64,000 bases of DNA, from positions 35,312,501-35,376,500 of the forward strand of contig NC_073643.1 of the NCBI RefSeq assembly GCF_029407905.1. The letters run 5' to 3'. Below are positions 22,621 through 35,228 of this stretch, piece by piece (within the stretch, counting starts at the first letter, position 1; every line of letters starts with the position of its first letter). Under the pieces are notes generated by a model that saw only the letters and a list, made by a program, of their open reading frames with translations, was not told where the DNA came from and did no database searches. The stretch comes from Bubalus kerabau. Lineage: Eukaryota > Chordata > Mammalia > Artiodactyla > Bovidae. A program made the translations under genes and the position numbers.

Positions 22621-24814
22621 TCATTTCCCCTAAATTTTAAGAACAGCCACCGTTTGTGGACTATTGATTATGCACTTTTTGAATAGGAACATCTTTTCTT
22701 GTAATAGTAATTGTATAATCATGGACAAGTTATATTTTCCTCCCCAAGGTTTTGTTTCCTCCCCACCTGATGTGAAGAAGTGGTCATGAAGACTGAATGA
22801 AAAGACCTCAGAATCAGTCCCTAACTACTGTGGCACTCTCCTCTGATGGATGATGATCCATGATTCTGAGTGCTTCAGCCAGGACTTCCTCACTACAGAA
22901 GATTCCCCTGCTGTTTTGTTCCTTTAGCACCTAGGTCCCCAACATGGAGCAGCTGCTGTTGATGCCCTCCCACCCTGCCCCATATCCCCTAGGCCCAGCA
23001 CTGATGTGACTACAGCAAGCAATTTTTGGCACTCTGGAAATCTCCCATCTCTCTTGTGTCTTTTTACTTTGCCTCCTGGGACTTTCTTTGGTGGTCAAGA
23101 GCTCACTTGGCCCATGTACTGGGAAAAACCTCAACCAGTGATGTATAGAAGTTGGTGGCTAAATAGCCCAACTGAGGCTCTTCTTGCCTGCTTTCTAGAA
23201 GCTTTCTTAAACAGTAGTCAGGAAGATTGCAACTCATCTGTTTATAGCTGTAATCTGCTCATCAACATTCCTTTTAGTGAGCTTTCTCCACCCTCCCCCT
23301 CACTTTTCTATTCCTCCCCTTGAGCTACTAGGGATTACTCCCCAAATAAACAAACTAACCAAAAACCATGCCTCAGGGTGAGCTCTTGGAAGATCCAAAA
23401 CCAAGAAACCACTCAAAGCCTGGAGTGGGCAGCCTGATAGACCAAGTTTGTCTTAGCCCATGCGTGAACTTGTCAGGCAGACTGGAAACTTGAGTTCCTG
23501 ACAGTATCAACTTCTATAGTAAGAATAATAACATCAGTTCTACCTCCATGGCATCCTTATTTTCTAAATTTTCTGAGCACCTGAAATCTATTTAGGTATG
23601 TGTACTAAAAAGTTAAAAAAATGTGTGCTACCAAATGTTTCTTTTATCACAAGAAGGAAGTACACCTCACTTCATATTTCTCTGGCATGTAAAGATGTTG
23701 TGAAAACTTAAACATTGTTTTTATCTCTACTTCTGTGTTTCTAAAAATTTGTTCATGAGCCCTCATAGTCCCTCATCCCCCTCCTGTATCCACCTGAGAT
23801 TTCTGGGGCCTTTATTATCTGATGTTGTATTAAACTAGCAGACTCGCTGTGTTCTAATCCAAAGACTAGAAGAACATCAGCCCTCAACTTGCCCCCAGTC
23901 AAGTTAAGGAGACAATCTTGGGAATAAATAGCTCCAATTGAAGGCAGACCCTAGCTTAGGCTCACACATAGCTACAAAAAGCAGGAAACAGGAAAAAAGA
24001 ATTTGTCTCCAATGAAAGGAGTAGAGAAAGCTTGGGTACTGAGCCATGCACAGACTCTGTGGCATCTCTCAGAGATGGGCAATGTAGCCAGCAAAAGCAT
24101 AAGAACTAATCTGAAACATGCAAAGGGCATTTTTGGGGCCCTGTGAACCATCTGTAGCTGCAAGAACATTTATATGAGTGACATAGTTTGTCACAGATTT
24201 ACAGGGACTTCCCCTGGACAACTGTGCCAAGTGGTGTTCCAAGTATTTCTGTGATTAAGGGCAAAGTCAGGGCCAGTTCAAGAAGGGAAGATGGGCTTGT
24301 ACCGGATAGTGTTGAGGCTCTGGTCAGACAGAGAGTTTGTTCAGGAGATTTGCACCGATGGTCATACCCCATGTATTGTCTTCATGCTTGGGATAAGGCA
24401 GTACTTTGATGCATAAAGGTAGAGCTGGTTCATCTTGATGAAGTGGTGTTTTCTCTTTTTTAACAGTCACAGCTTACAAGCACAATGTCAGGATCTGTTT
24501 TCAGATCCTGGTGCATCATCATATATCCCGTCAGTTGGCAATCCATGCAGATTCTATCCCTACAATGGACCAATACTCATTCTCTCCCAGCCATTGCTAC
24601 CTTTATCTCCGTCATTTTAATGTTATTGGACCACATTTGAACTTTTGCCATCTGATCTCCCTGTGTCTATTACCAGTTTTTTCTTTCCAATCCAGTTTTT
24701 TCTGAAGCCTATTTTGAGCAATATAGTGGTGTGATTAACAGAACAGGCTCTGGTATAGACAGATTTGAGCTGGTTTTGTAGATTAAAAGACACTAATGGG
24801 GGTGATGACCTACA
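22621..24814. other. Unassigned sequence, possibly with an old repeat at 22.9-23.3 kb
   Basis: The longest frame is 105 codons (23006-23323, plus), with no known domain. 23080-23270 has a feel of an old mammalian repeat but I cannot name it. No exon-like structure supported. Confidence 0.35.
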
Positions 24815-25032
24815 TCCATGGGTTGCAAATAAATTTTTATTGGGACAAATCTACTCTTACTCATTTACATGTCATCTATGACTGTTTTCCTCTACAAGGG
24901 CAAAGTCGAGTAGCTATAGCAGAGATTGTACAGTCAACAAAGTCTAAAATATTTACCGTGTGATAATGATAACAGAAAAATAATATATAATATAATAATA
25001 ACAGAAAAAGTTTACAGATCCCTGCTCTATAC
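24815..25032. repeat. Old mammalian DNA-transposon-like repeat
   Basis: 'ttgcaaataaatttttattgggacaaatc', 'catttacatgtcatctatgactg', 'agtcgagtagctatagcagagattgtacagtc', 'agaaaaagtttacagatccctgct' match a common mammalian interspersed repeat ending 'aaaagtttgccgacccctgc', probably hAT-derived. Confidence 0.5.
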
Positions 25033-25520
25033 CACAGAATTGCTGGAAAGACTATAAAGATACATGCAAATACTAATGTACTTGACACACCGTATATGCT
25101 TAGTAAATGCAAGGTATTATCGTTATCATTGCTTTAGTCTCCCTATTCATGGACCTGCATGTAACCAATTCACCCAATTAACCAGTGCTCTCCACACCTT
25201 TGGTATTACATAATGACTAATGCACAGGGCACATGGAAAATGCTCAGTTAGCAGATTGCTCCTCACTACAAAACTATTCTCCTGGAGGGAAGGAACTTGA
25301 GAACCACAATGTTTAATCTTTATGCATTCTAGTTTCTTCCATATCTCCATTGTCTACTAGGTAGTTCTGCTTCAATGTCAATATTCTAATACAATAGATC
25401 TCAAAGTATATTCTTTTATTGTCTTTTCCAAATGGGTTTTCCCTCCTGCATCCCAAATTTCTATCAAACGTACTACTACTAATACAACCTGGAGTTAAGC
25501 TTAAAGAGTTAGAGAATGTT
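25033..25520. other. Unassigned sequence
   Basis: No gene or repeat recognised. Confidence 0.4.
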
Positions 25521-25528
25521 AGAACTCA

Positions 25529-25646
25529 TAATGGCAACCCACTCCAGTGTTCTTGCCTGGAGAATCCCAGGGACGGGGGAGCCTGGTGGGCCGCCGTCTA
25601 TGGGATCACACAGAGTCGGACATGACTGAAGTGATTTAGCAGTAGC
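25529..25646 (+). mobile_element. BovA monomer with AGC-like tail
   Basis: Single BovA unit from 'atggcaacccactccagtg' to 'ttagcagtagcag'. AGAACTCA duplications at 25521-25528 and 25647-25654 mark a 5'-truncated Bov-A2 insertion. Confidence 0.95.
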
Positions 25647-25654
25647 AGAACTCA

Positions 25655-26164
25655 CAAAATATAGAATTGTGGGCTTTAAACCTCAAAGAGGATCATGTAG
25701 TTCAGCAATTTTGTTTCTTACAAATCACGAAGTTTTGCTGCTTCATTCAGTGCATCTAGTTGTAGCCAAGTTGGATTTATTCTTCTTTCTGTTTCTTTTT
25801 TATCTATTTATACACTTCCATGTGTACTAGCCCCTTTCATGCAAAGATTTATTCCTTTATCCACTTGTTTCATCATTCATTTATTCCTCTGCTATTTACT
25901 GAGCATATCATTAAGTGGCATATATTGAAAGAGACACTGGAGATCTGAGAGTGAATAAGTCCCAGCACCTTCCCCACAAAGTTATAATAACTATCATGTA
26001 ACCTAAATTTTCATTTGGAATAATGAAAGCAATTCACTCTTTCTCCTCTACAGCACTTGAATTCAGCTTTTGGGGGACCCCATATGCTTCACACTGGATA
26101 GAATATATTTATTTGTCTCTACCATGAGGAAACAGATCTTCTACTTGTACCATGAGCTTATCAC
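25655..26164. other. Mostly unassigned, possible antisense L2 scrap
   Basis: 25860-25990 ('catcattcatttattcctctgctatttactgagcat') could be an antisense L2 3' end. The rest is not recognised. Confidence 0.35.
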
Positions 26165-26437
26165 TGCTGCTAACTGCTAAGTCACTTCAGTTGTGTCCGA
26201 CTCTGTGCGATCCCATAGACGGCAGCCCACCAGGCTCCCCCGTCCCTGGGATTCTCCAGGCAAGAACACTGGAGTGGGTTGCCATTTCCTTCTCCAACGC
26301 ATGAAAGTGAAAAGTGAAAGTGAAGTCGTTCAGTCATGTCTGACTCTTAGTGACCCCATGGACTGCAGCCTACTAGGCTTCTCCGTCCATGGATTTTCCA
26401 GGCAAGAGTACTGGAATAGGGTGCCATTGCCTTCTCC
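26165..26437 (-). mobile_element. Bov-A2 SINE
   Basis: Dimeric BovA with a short, imperfect CTG end. Flanks GAGCTTATCAC (26154-26164) and GAGCTTCCCAC (26438-26448) are probable target duplications with two mismatches. Confidence 0.95.
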
Positions 26438-26839
26438 GAGCTTCCCACAGTTCATCTTAAATGTTGCCACTGATGGTTTAGTTTTAGCCATGGTTTTCAA
26501 AGAATAAACTATAGATTTCCTGATTTGCTACACTGCTTCTTTGAATAACACCTCAGTGTGGAAAAGGAATGGAAGCAAGTAGATGGACTTCTCCCTTCAG
26601 CCACAGTTACCTTTTACTAGTCATGCTGTATTAACCCCTTATAGTAGTTTGAAGAATGAGGCTCCATAATTTTTCCAAAAAACATTTTAAAATAACTGAA
26701 TCTCCTATTTATAATAAAAATCCAGTTTTCATTCCAAATTTCTCAAAAGTAATAAAAATCAATAGGAAAAGTGATAATATAGGGAAGTATACTCAATACT
26801 TTATGATAACCTATAAGAGAAAAAGGATCTGAAAAATAT

Positions 26840-26960
26840 TATACATATATATTATATATACATATATTATGTATATTCAGTTTATATACATATAAACTGA
26901 ATCACTGTGCTGTATACCTGAAACTAATACAACATTGTAAACCAACTATACTTCAATAAA
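26840..26960 (+). mobile_element. Artiodactyl L1 3' end
   Basis: 'aactgaatcactgtgctgtatacctgaaactaatacaacattgtaaaccaactatacttcaataaa' is the L1 terminus. The upstream part is TA-rich and forms a 13-bp-arm palindrome at 26875-26902. Confidence 0.85.
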
Positions 26961-26977
26961 AAAAGAAAAATGATAAT

Positions 26978-27145
26978 AAAAGCTCCTTTATGAGTGCTTG
27001 CAATATGCTTTTAAATCCTCTCAACAACAGCATGTAGTAGGTATTCTGTGTATTCAAGAGAATACATTTAGGGTCCGAGAGGTGAAGCCACTTTCCTTGA
27101 GTCCCATAGGTAGTAAGGCAAAGCCAAGAAATAAATTCCAAGATG
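26978..27145 (-). repeat. MIR SINE (antisense)
   Basis: 'gagtgcttgcaatatgcttttaaatcctctcaacaacagcatgtagtaggtattc', 'ccgagaggtgaagccactttcc', 'ggtagtaaggcaaagccaagaaat' match reverse-complement MIR. Confidence 0.75.
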
Positions 27146-29164
27146 TCTCTCTCAACACTATTGTTTTTAATTACCCTGCTTTTCTGTCTTCTATAGTCTA
27201 TATACTGCTTTCCCCCTTTTTACCACTCTGAGTTATTGTTCACTCTTTTTTTTTAATTTTTTTCTTTCAAAATAGCAGATTCAACAGTCCTTTGTTTTTC
27301 ATTTACTTTTTTTAAACTTGCTTATTTGGCTTGGGTTACTGTTTTAATAATAACTTGGGTTATTTGTTTTAATTAAAGACCTCAAATGTATTTGCATGCC
27401 TCTCTGGTCCAATCCTTCACCAATTTGTCCCACATATTTATCAAATTAATCCACTCCAAATACAAGTTTTTAATTTCTTTTCAATATTTTATTACAGTCT
27501 TCTAATTCTTCATACTTCCTCCAATGGTATTAATCAAAATGTGTTCCTCAAGATGTTGGTAGATAGTCTACTTAAATAAAAGGAAAAAAAAAGACTACTT
27601 GGTAATACTTAGCATTTCAGTGCTCTTCTTGGAGGAGAAAGAAAAGAGAGAAGAATCTGGATTTAAAAAAAAAACAAAACTGTAATTCCATAAAAGAATT
27701 TGGGGAAATGTTTTTTGGAAAAAAATAACTGTCTTCTGAATAAACTAGACATTTTTGGTTTTATGGCTGAGGTTTTGTGAAGAACACTTCTGAAATGATC
27801 AAACTGAAATGTTACTAGATTTGTTATTTTAAAACCTTAATTAAGGAATCTAAAATATTATGAGCTACAGCCTAAACATTTTCTTGGAATACAATAGTTT
27901 AGTATCAAAGAGTTATGTTTCTTCCATTATTATCCAAATTAATGCTGTAGTCATTCAGTGCAGTAAGAAAAGGATAAGAGGAAAAACATCCTTCAAGAAA
28001 AAAATAACTTTAGTGTTAAAGATGGCTTCCTCATGAGGGCAACGGTGTTAACCATTAGAAAACTTTAAAATAGTAGTAATTTTGAAACCATGTGTTAAAG
28101 ATGATGAAGCTACAATATGGAAAAGTCAGAGTCCACCTCCCCACACACACTCCTTAGGCTGAGGTGAATGAGAAAGAAACTTTCATTTGATTAAATCACT
28201 GAAATGTTGAGGTTGTCTGGCATTGCAGCTAACATTACTTACCTTGACAGAAACCAAGGTCCAGACATGTGGCAACAGGTTTAAAGTCCCACAGTGAAAT
28301 AAGGGCATAGCAATTCAGTACCCAGTTCATAGCAATTCTTTCTACCCAATGATACTGCTGTATTTACAGAAAACTTCATTTTTTAATCTCTCTTATTATT
28401 AAAAACTAACTTGTAAAAGTTTCCTGTTTGTAAGTAATCATTTGTTCCTTTCATACCTTATCTCAGGTAAATGTAAAAACTTCACTGTACCAACATGACA
28501 TTAAACCAAGTCATTATATCATAAAATTGCAGTGGCAACTACTCCAAAACATTTAAACCGGCCCTGTAACACAGCACATTCAGATAAATGAGGAGACATC
28601 ACTTAGATTTCCTACCTTTGCCCAGTAATGAGAGAGGACAAACTGACCTGACACAGTCAAAGGGTCCAAAGTCTGAGCAGTAAGAATTTTATGTACTTTA
28701 GACAACGCTCTTTCCTCCCTCACACCAATTTTTCTACTCTAAATTTAATTATTTGGATATTTCTTGCTTTAACAATCCCACAATGTAGGGCATAGTGTCT
28801 TTAAACACAGTCCTAAATAGAAACCCTAATAAATCACAGGGTTTTTTGTTTTTTTGGTTTTTTTTTTTGATCAGAGCCTTGTGTATCGTATAACTTGGAA
28901 CGGAAGATAAATGATTCTGCAGAGGGACATTCACCTAAATAGCTTTATCCTCAGTAACAATGACAGTCTCCTACCTGGGCTGTAGGAATATAATGGAAAC
29001 TCTGGGGAAGCTGGAAGGGAAATATGTCAGTAAAGTGAAGTCAGGCCCTTCCTATTCAATAGCCATGCCTAGACTAATCTTGACCAAGAGTCAAGGATTT
29101 CAAGAAGACCAAGCCATGAAGGCATTAAGAACCCTTTTCTTACTTCCTTTATTAAGGTAAAGCT
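27146..29164. other. Unassigned AT-rich sequence
   Basis: Several A/T runs (27245-27260, 27667-27680, 28842-28869). A possible antisense MIR scrap lies at 28220-28345 ('gacatgtggcaacaggtttaaagtcccacag'). No gene supported. Confidence 0.4.
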
Positions 29165-29176
29165 AAGATTAGGATA

Positions 29177-29393
29177 GGGCTTCCCAGGTGGCTCACTGGG
29201 TAAAGAATCCACCTGCAATGCAGGAGACACATGTTTGATCCCTGGGTCAGGAAGATCCCTTGGAGGAGGGGATAACAACCCCACTCGAGTATTCTTGCCT
29301 GGAAAACCCCGTGGAGAGAGGAGCCTGGCAGATTACAGTCCATAGAGTTGCAAAGAGTTGGACATGACTGAAGAGACGGAGCATAAACACACA
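29177..29393 (+). mobile_element. Bov-tA SINE
   Basis: Head GGGCTTCCCAGGTGGCTCAC and full BovA body. Flanks AAGATTAGGATA (29165-29176) and AAGACTAGAATA (29394-29405) look like an aged target duplication. Confidence 0.93.
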
Positions 29394-29405
29394 AGACTAG
29401 AATAA

Positions 29406-29853
29406 ATACTTGGAAATTCATATCTACACAGGGTAAAGTCAGTAAGCAAAAGGCAAGACTAAGGACACAAGTGGTCAGATTTTAGGATGGACATGGAGAC
29501 CAACAGACTTTAGGCCCAAGAGACTATGTAAAGGAATGAGAGAGATACTCATGCGGACAGAACTTAGGACTTTAACTTTGAAAACTTAGATTCAAAATAA
29601 CTTTACTGTATTTACAAAGCCTATTTCTTCATATATATTATTGGAATACAGAATTGTGTGTTATTGGAGTTTAGCTTATGCAAGCTCAAATGTAAGTGCC
29701 CAGAGAGGGAAACAATATCTCTCATACAAGAGTTTTGCTATCATTAATGGCAATGACCATGTGTCAGGGGGATCTAGACCATTGTTGCTGCATTCTGCTT
29801 GCCACTCTGGTTCATCACTGTATTCCCAGTGTCTAAAATAATATATGCCCTGT
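29406..29853. other. Unassigned sequence
   Basis: No gene. An L2/MIR-like end may lie at 29770-29840. The 66-codon frame has no family. Confidence 0.4.
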
Positions 29854-29863
29854 AGGAGGCCAT

Positions 29864-30144
29864 TGGAGAAGGCAATGGCACCCCACTCCAGTACTCTTGC
29901 CTGGAAAATCCCATGGATGGAGGAGCCTGGTAGGCTGCAGTCCATAGGGTCGCTAGAGTCAGACAGGACTAAGCGACTTCACTTTCACTTTTCACTTTCA
30001 TGCATTGGCAAAGGAAATGGCAACCCACTCCAGTGTTCTTGCCTGGAGAATCCCATGGACGGAGAAGCCTGGTGGGCTGCCATCTATGGGGTCGCACAGA
30101 GTCGGACACGACTGAAGCGACTTAGCAGCAGCAGCAGCAGCAGG
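29864..30144 (+). mobile_element. Bov-A2 SINE with 10-bp target duplication
   Basis: Complete dimer from 'tggagaaggcaatggcaccccac' to a (AGC)n tail at 30125-30142. AGGAGGCCAT duplications at 29854-29863 and 30145-30154 are perfect. The 103-codon frame across it is SINE translation. Confidence 0.97.
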
Positions 30145-30416
30145 AGGAGGCCATAAAATTTAGGGAAGGAATGGATGGAGGGAAATATGGAAGAAAAGAA
30201 AAAGGAATGAAGAAATAGTGAGCATCTTGCTGTATTGTGCCTCTGTTTTTTGGTATGGCATGATCCAAAAGAGAAATCATCCATTTTACAAATTGTGAGT
30301 AGAATAGATACAAATGAATTATATTTATGGGAAAACTAGCTGTGTTGGACTTTTTGAAAGATAGAATTCACAGGGGTATCTATGACTATACACAAGATTC
30401 TGCTTCCGTTCTTTAG

Positions 30417-31576
30417 ATCAAATTGCCAACATCCGTTGAAATCATAGAAAAAAGCAAGAGAGTTCCAGAAAAACATCTATTTCTGCTTTATTGACTTTGC
30501 CAAAGCCTTTGACTGGGTGGATCATAACAAACTGTGGAAAATTCTTAAAGACATGGGAATACCAGACAACCTGACCTGCCTCCTGAGAAATATGTATGCA
30601 GATCAAGAAGCAACAGTTAGAACCAGACATGGAACAACAGACTGGTTCCAAATTGGGAAAGGAGTACGTCAAGGCTGTATGCTCTCACCCTGCTTATTAA
30701 TTTATTGCAGAGTACATCATGCAAAATCCCTGGCTGGAAGAAGCACAAGCTGGAATCAAGATTGCTGGGAAAAAATATCAATAACCTCAGATATGCAGAT
30801 GACACCACCCTTATGGCAGAAAGTGAAAAGGAACTCAAAAGCCTCTTGATGAAACTGAAAGAGGAGAATGAAGAAGCTGGCTTAAAACTCAACATTCAAA
30901 AAACTAAGATCATGGCATCTGGTCCCATCACTTCATGGGAAATAGATGGGGAAACAGTGGAAACAGTGACAGACTTTATTTTCTTAGGCTCCAAAATCAC
31001 TGCAGATGGTGACCGCAGCCATGAAATTAAAATATGCTTGCTCCTTGGACGAACAGCTATGACCAACCTAGACAGCATATTAAAAAGCAGAGACATTACT
31101 TTGCCAACAAAGGTCCAGCTAGTCAAAGCTATGGTTTTTCCAGTAGTTATGTATGGATGTGAGGGTTGTACTATAAAGAAAGCTGAGTGCCAAAAAATTG
31201 ATGCTTTTGAACTGTGGTGTTGGAGAAGACTCTTGAGAGTCCCTTGGACTGCAAGGAGATCCAACCAGTCCATTCTGAAGGAGATCAGCCCTGGGATTTC
31301 TTTGGAAGGAATGATGCTAAAGCTGAAATTCCAGTACTTTGGCCACCTCATGTGAAGAGTTGACTCATTGGAAAGACCCTGATGCTGGGAAAGATTGAAG
31401 GCAGGAGAAAGGGATGACAGAGGATGAGATAGTTAGATGGCATCACCGACTCGATAAACATGAGTCTGAGCAAGCTCCAGGAATTGGTGATGGACAGGGA
31501 AGCCTGGCCTGCTGCAGTCCATGTGGTAGCAAAGAGTCAGACATGGCTGAGCAACTGAGCTGAACTGAACTGAACC
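30417..31576 (+). mobile_element. BovB LINE, reaches furthest upstream here, broken RT
   Basis: Retains the reverse-transcriptase core of a BovB (RTE-class) LINE, whose product would copy its RNA at a nicked target. Visible motifs: 'FIDFAKAFDWVDH' (30484-30525), 'GVRQGCMLSPCL', then 'NNLRYADDTTLMAE' with an intact YADD box near 30790-30801, followed by the BovB-specific C-terminal region. It is broken by a frameshift between the 'SPCL' block and the YADD box (frames 30517-30849 and 30705-31355) and by a TGA at 31353-31355. 5'-truncated: no endonuclease domain in the window. Not functional. Confidence 0.95.
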
Positions 31577-32519
31577 AAATAAGATGCAACTCTACTACAA
31601 TAATAATCTTAAAAATGCATGCAAAACCTAAATTATCAGGCTCATATAAGAACACAATAAGATTAAAATATAGAATGGTATTATGGATAATAATGGTGTA
31701 GTGGGCAAGAATAAAGTCATAATAATTTGTATCATTATCTGATTTCACCTACTAGTATATGCTGTTGTATGGGACTCTGTTATATAACACAACTGCTGTA
31801 TATAGCTTCTGGCAAAAGAAATTTCTACAGTTGAAATACTGGAGCTGTTGATACCCCAAAGGCCAGGAAAATTAGCCAAGGAAGAAAATAACTGCTGTTC
31901 ATTCCATCAACCAGCTTAGCCTTATAGCACTATTGACATTTCCATCTTGGCTCTGTGGGGCTTGTCAATGGAGATGCTCACAAACACTTCAAAGCTGTTG
32001 CTCCCATTGTGAAGCTTGTAAGCATGTATTCATTACTATTTGTGAGGTGTTTGATAATCTAATGACAACTCAGTTGGTCAGTCACTGCTAAAATCTTGCG
32101 GGCTTGTGATGAAGGGAGCCACCTGTGTTTTCAGACACACCTAAGTTCAAGCTCAGGTTCTCCACTTATTTATCATATGACTTGAACAGATCATTTAGAC
32201 CCCTCTTTGTTTTTTCTTTCAAATTGCACAATATCATGCCCCTATGTATCTCAAACTTGAGAGGTACTAATAAGAGCTCTTCTGTTTTCATTCTAATGCT
32301 CATATTATAGTCCTGTTCTTGAATATGGCATCCCTCTGCCCCCAGATGATTAAGACAAAACCTTAAGTATCATCACTGATGCCTAAGTGTTATCACTCCT
32401 AACATCCAAACATGACCAAGGTCTGCAGGTTTTTCATCAAAAATATTTTTGGAACTATTTTCAACCACACGTCAGTAAAACTTTTTTGAACTTCAGTAGC
32501 TCCCTAACTTGGTTTATGT
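31577..32519. other. Unassigned sequence
   Basis: 31910-31985 ('agcactattgacatttcc..tggggcttgtc') could be a MER20-like hAT scrap. No gene. Confidence 0.35.
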
Positions 32520-33115
32520 TCCTCTCTTACCCCTTGTCATGATGATTTTTTTAAACCTCAAATCAGAACAGGCCACTACATTGCTCAAAGTCTTGCATTG
32601 ACTTTGCCTTTCATCTTCATTAGTATAAAACTCAAATTCCCATACTGTGTTCTACAGGAAGATTTCGCATATAACCATCATCTTCCTCTGTGAGTTCATC
32701 TCCTAGTCTCTCCCCATCTTTCATTACTGTCCAGGTAGACTATTCTGTTCCTCACACACATCAAAAATTTTCCCAGCCAAGGTCTTTGCCATTATTGTTC
32801 TTTCTTTTGTCTGCAATTGTCCCCTGGGCATTTGTCAACCCTCATCCTTCAGGGCTCAGTCACCTCCTCAGAAAAGTTTTCCCTGACAACCTTCACTAAA
32901 AGTCTGCTTCTCCTTGTTCATTTCAGTAATCCCAATCTTTCCAGAAACTATCCCAGTTTATAATTATGTTGTTTATCTATTTAATAATTTTCTTATACAC
33001 TAGGAAGTAACTTTCATCTGATCAGAGAACTTGTCATGTCTCCATGCTAGTATATGACACATAGAATGTGCTCAATAAATATTTTTGACCAATAGAATGA
33101 ACAGAGTAAGAGACA
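32520..33115 (+). repeat. L2 LINE 3' region
   Basis: In order: 'tgctcaaagtcttgcattgactttgcc', 'tagtataaaactcaaattcccat', 'catccttcagggctcagtcacctcctcagaaaagttttccctgacaacc', 'acatagaatgtgctcaataaat'. An old L2, well preserved in order. Confidence 0.85.
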
Positions 33116-33221
33116 GAAACGGGAAGCTGGCTAAGTCGTACATGTTGAAGGCTGGGATTCTCAAAGGTAACTTTAACTATATATAATTATAGAACCTATC
33201 TTGTAAATTAGATATAATTCT

Positions 33222-33491
33222 GCTGCTGCTAAGTCACTTCAGTCGTGTCTGACTCTGTGTGACCCCATAGACAGCAGCCCACCAGGCTCCCCTGTCCTTG
33301 GAATTCTCCAGGCAAGAACACTGGAGTGGGTTGCCATTTCCTTCTCCAATGCAGGAAAGTGAAAAGTGAAAGTGAAGTCGCTCAGTCATGTCTGACTCTT
33401 TGCGACCCCATGGACTGCAGCCCACCAGGCTTCTCCATCCATGGGATTTTCCAGGCAAGAGTACTGGAGTGGGGTGCCATTGCCTTCTCCG
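33222..33491 (-). mobile_element. Bov-A2 SINE with 12-bp target duplication
   Basis: Dimeric BovA, CTG end at left. AGATATAATTCT is repeated perfectly at 33210-33221 and 33492-33503. Antisense frame of 129 codons is SINE translation. Confidence 0.97.
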
Positions 33492-33566
33492 AGATATAAT
33501 TCTACTGCAATCTTTTCTGTGTAACCTATTACTCTTATAGAATCTCAATGAGATTAAAATGCGTAG

Positions 33567-34176
33567 CGTAGTACCCCAATGTTCATCGCAGCACTGTTTA
33601 TAATACCCAGGACACGGAAGCAACCTAGATGCCCATCAGCAGACAAATGGATAGAAAGCTGTGGTACATATAAACAATGGAGTATTACTCAGCCATTAAA
33701 AAGAATACATTTGAATCAGTTCTAATAAGGTGGATGAAACTGGAGCCTATTATACAGAGTGAAGTAAGCCAGAAAGAAAAACACCAATACAGTATACTAA
33801 CGCATATATATGGAATTTAGAAAGATGGTAATGATAACCCTGTATGTGAGACAGCAAAAGAGACACAGATGTATAGAACAGTCTTTTGGACTCTGTGGGA
33901 GAGGGAGAGGGTGGGATGATTTGGGAGAATGGCATTGAAACATGTATAATATCATATGTGAAACGAATCGCCAGTCCAGGTTTGATGCATGATATAAGAT
34001 GCTCGAGGCTGGTGCACTGGAATGACCCAGAGGGATGGTACGGGGAGGAAGGTGGGAGGGGGGTTCAAGATGGGGAACACGTGTACACCCATGGTGAATT
34101 CATGTTGATGTATGGCAAAACCAATACAATATTGTAAAGTATTAGCCTCCAATTAAAATAAATAAATTTATATTAA
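33567..34176 (+). mobile_element. Young ruminant L1, 5'-truncated, 11-bp target duplication
   Basis: End of ORF2 and complete 3' UTR of a ruminant L1: 'cagcactgtttataatacccaggac', 'tactcagccattaaaaagaat', the G-rich 'ggtgggaggggggttcaag', then 'caatattgtaaagtattagcctccaatt' and an A-rich tail. AAAATGCGTAG is found at 33556-33566 and 34177-34187, so both ends are defined. The ORF2 remnant is too short to encode a domain. Confidence 0.93.
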
Positions 34177-34300
34177 AAAATGCGTAGTGGACAAATTTTA
34201 AAATATTATGCACTCTGCAGATGTTATATGTATTTTATTGTTATTGTATTTTGATTTTCGGTATACCCTTTTATGTTAATACTGGTATATTACATAACAG

Positions 34301-34525
34301 GGGCTCCCAAGGTGGCACTAGTGGTAGAGAACCCACCTGTCATTGCAGAAGATATGAGACACGGGTTCAATCTTTGGGTTGGAAAGACCCTCTGGAGGAG
34401 GCATAGCAACCCACTCCAGTATTCTTGCCTAAAATATCCCATAAAAGAGGAGTCTGGCAGGCTACAGTCCATAGGGTCGCAAAGAGTCGGACACAACTGA
34501 AGCAACTTAACATGCACGCATGCTT
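34301..34525 (+). mobile_element. Bov-tA SINE
   Basis: Diverged head ('ggggctcccaaggtggcactag') and full BovA body to 'acacaactgaagcaacttaac'. Tail 'catgcacgcatgc'. Confidence 0.93.
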
Positions 34526-35035
34526 AACATACAGAGTATTTATGTAATAGAACAGTTTTAGAGACAAGGAACAGAAGGTCCATTTCAACTCTGCTTAAAT
34601 GATAAAGAGAATTTATTGGCTCAATATATGAAAAATCCTACAAATAGGGCGGACTAACCAGGACCCAGAATCTGTTTCTTTGGGATTGTCTTATTCTTTC
34701 GTTTTTCTCTGTTGACCTTGTCTTTGAGCTGACAGTGAAAAGGCTACCATAATCTGTCATGATATTGTTCACAGCCAAGGGAAGTCATCTTTTTCCATGA
34801 TTTTCTCTTTTCCAAATGCCCTCAGCAAACATCCCTTCCTGTCTCCTTTGCTTATAAGGAGTTACATGCCATTTTCTGAACCAATTCTTCTGTCCAGAAA
34901 TGGTTGGCTATCTTATGCCTGAGTCCCTACACCAATTACAATCAAAGACATAGGAGACAAATCAGACTCATTCTGGAGTTGAAAACAGGTTTGCTTCCTC
35001 TTCAGCACTGGTGTTACAAGGAGTTAATGTAAATT
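34526..35035. other. Unassigned sequence
   Basis: No gene or repeat recognised. Confidence 0.4.
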
Positions 35036-35228
35036 GTTGTCGTTGTTGTTTAGTCACGAAGTCGTATCTGATTTTTTCACAACCCCATGGACTATAGTCT
35101 GCCAGGCTCCTCTGTCCCTGGGATTTCCCAAGCAAGATACAGGAGTGAGTTGCCATTTCCTTCTCTAAGGAATCTTTTCGACCTGGGGTTTGAATCCTCA
35201 ACTCCTGCTTGGCAGGCAGATTCTTTAT
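35036..35228 (-). mobile_element. Old Bov-tA SINE (antisense)
   Basis: Reverse-complement Bov-tA with a (GTT)n end at 35036-35051, body 'gccaggctcctctgtccctggg', and a diverged tRNA head 'cctggggtttgaatcctcaactcc'. More diverged than other Bov-tA here. Confidence 0.9.

Noticed and set aside
30896..31351. 151-codon minus-strand frame
   Set aside because: Antisense shadow of the BovB copy at 30417-31576.
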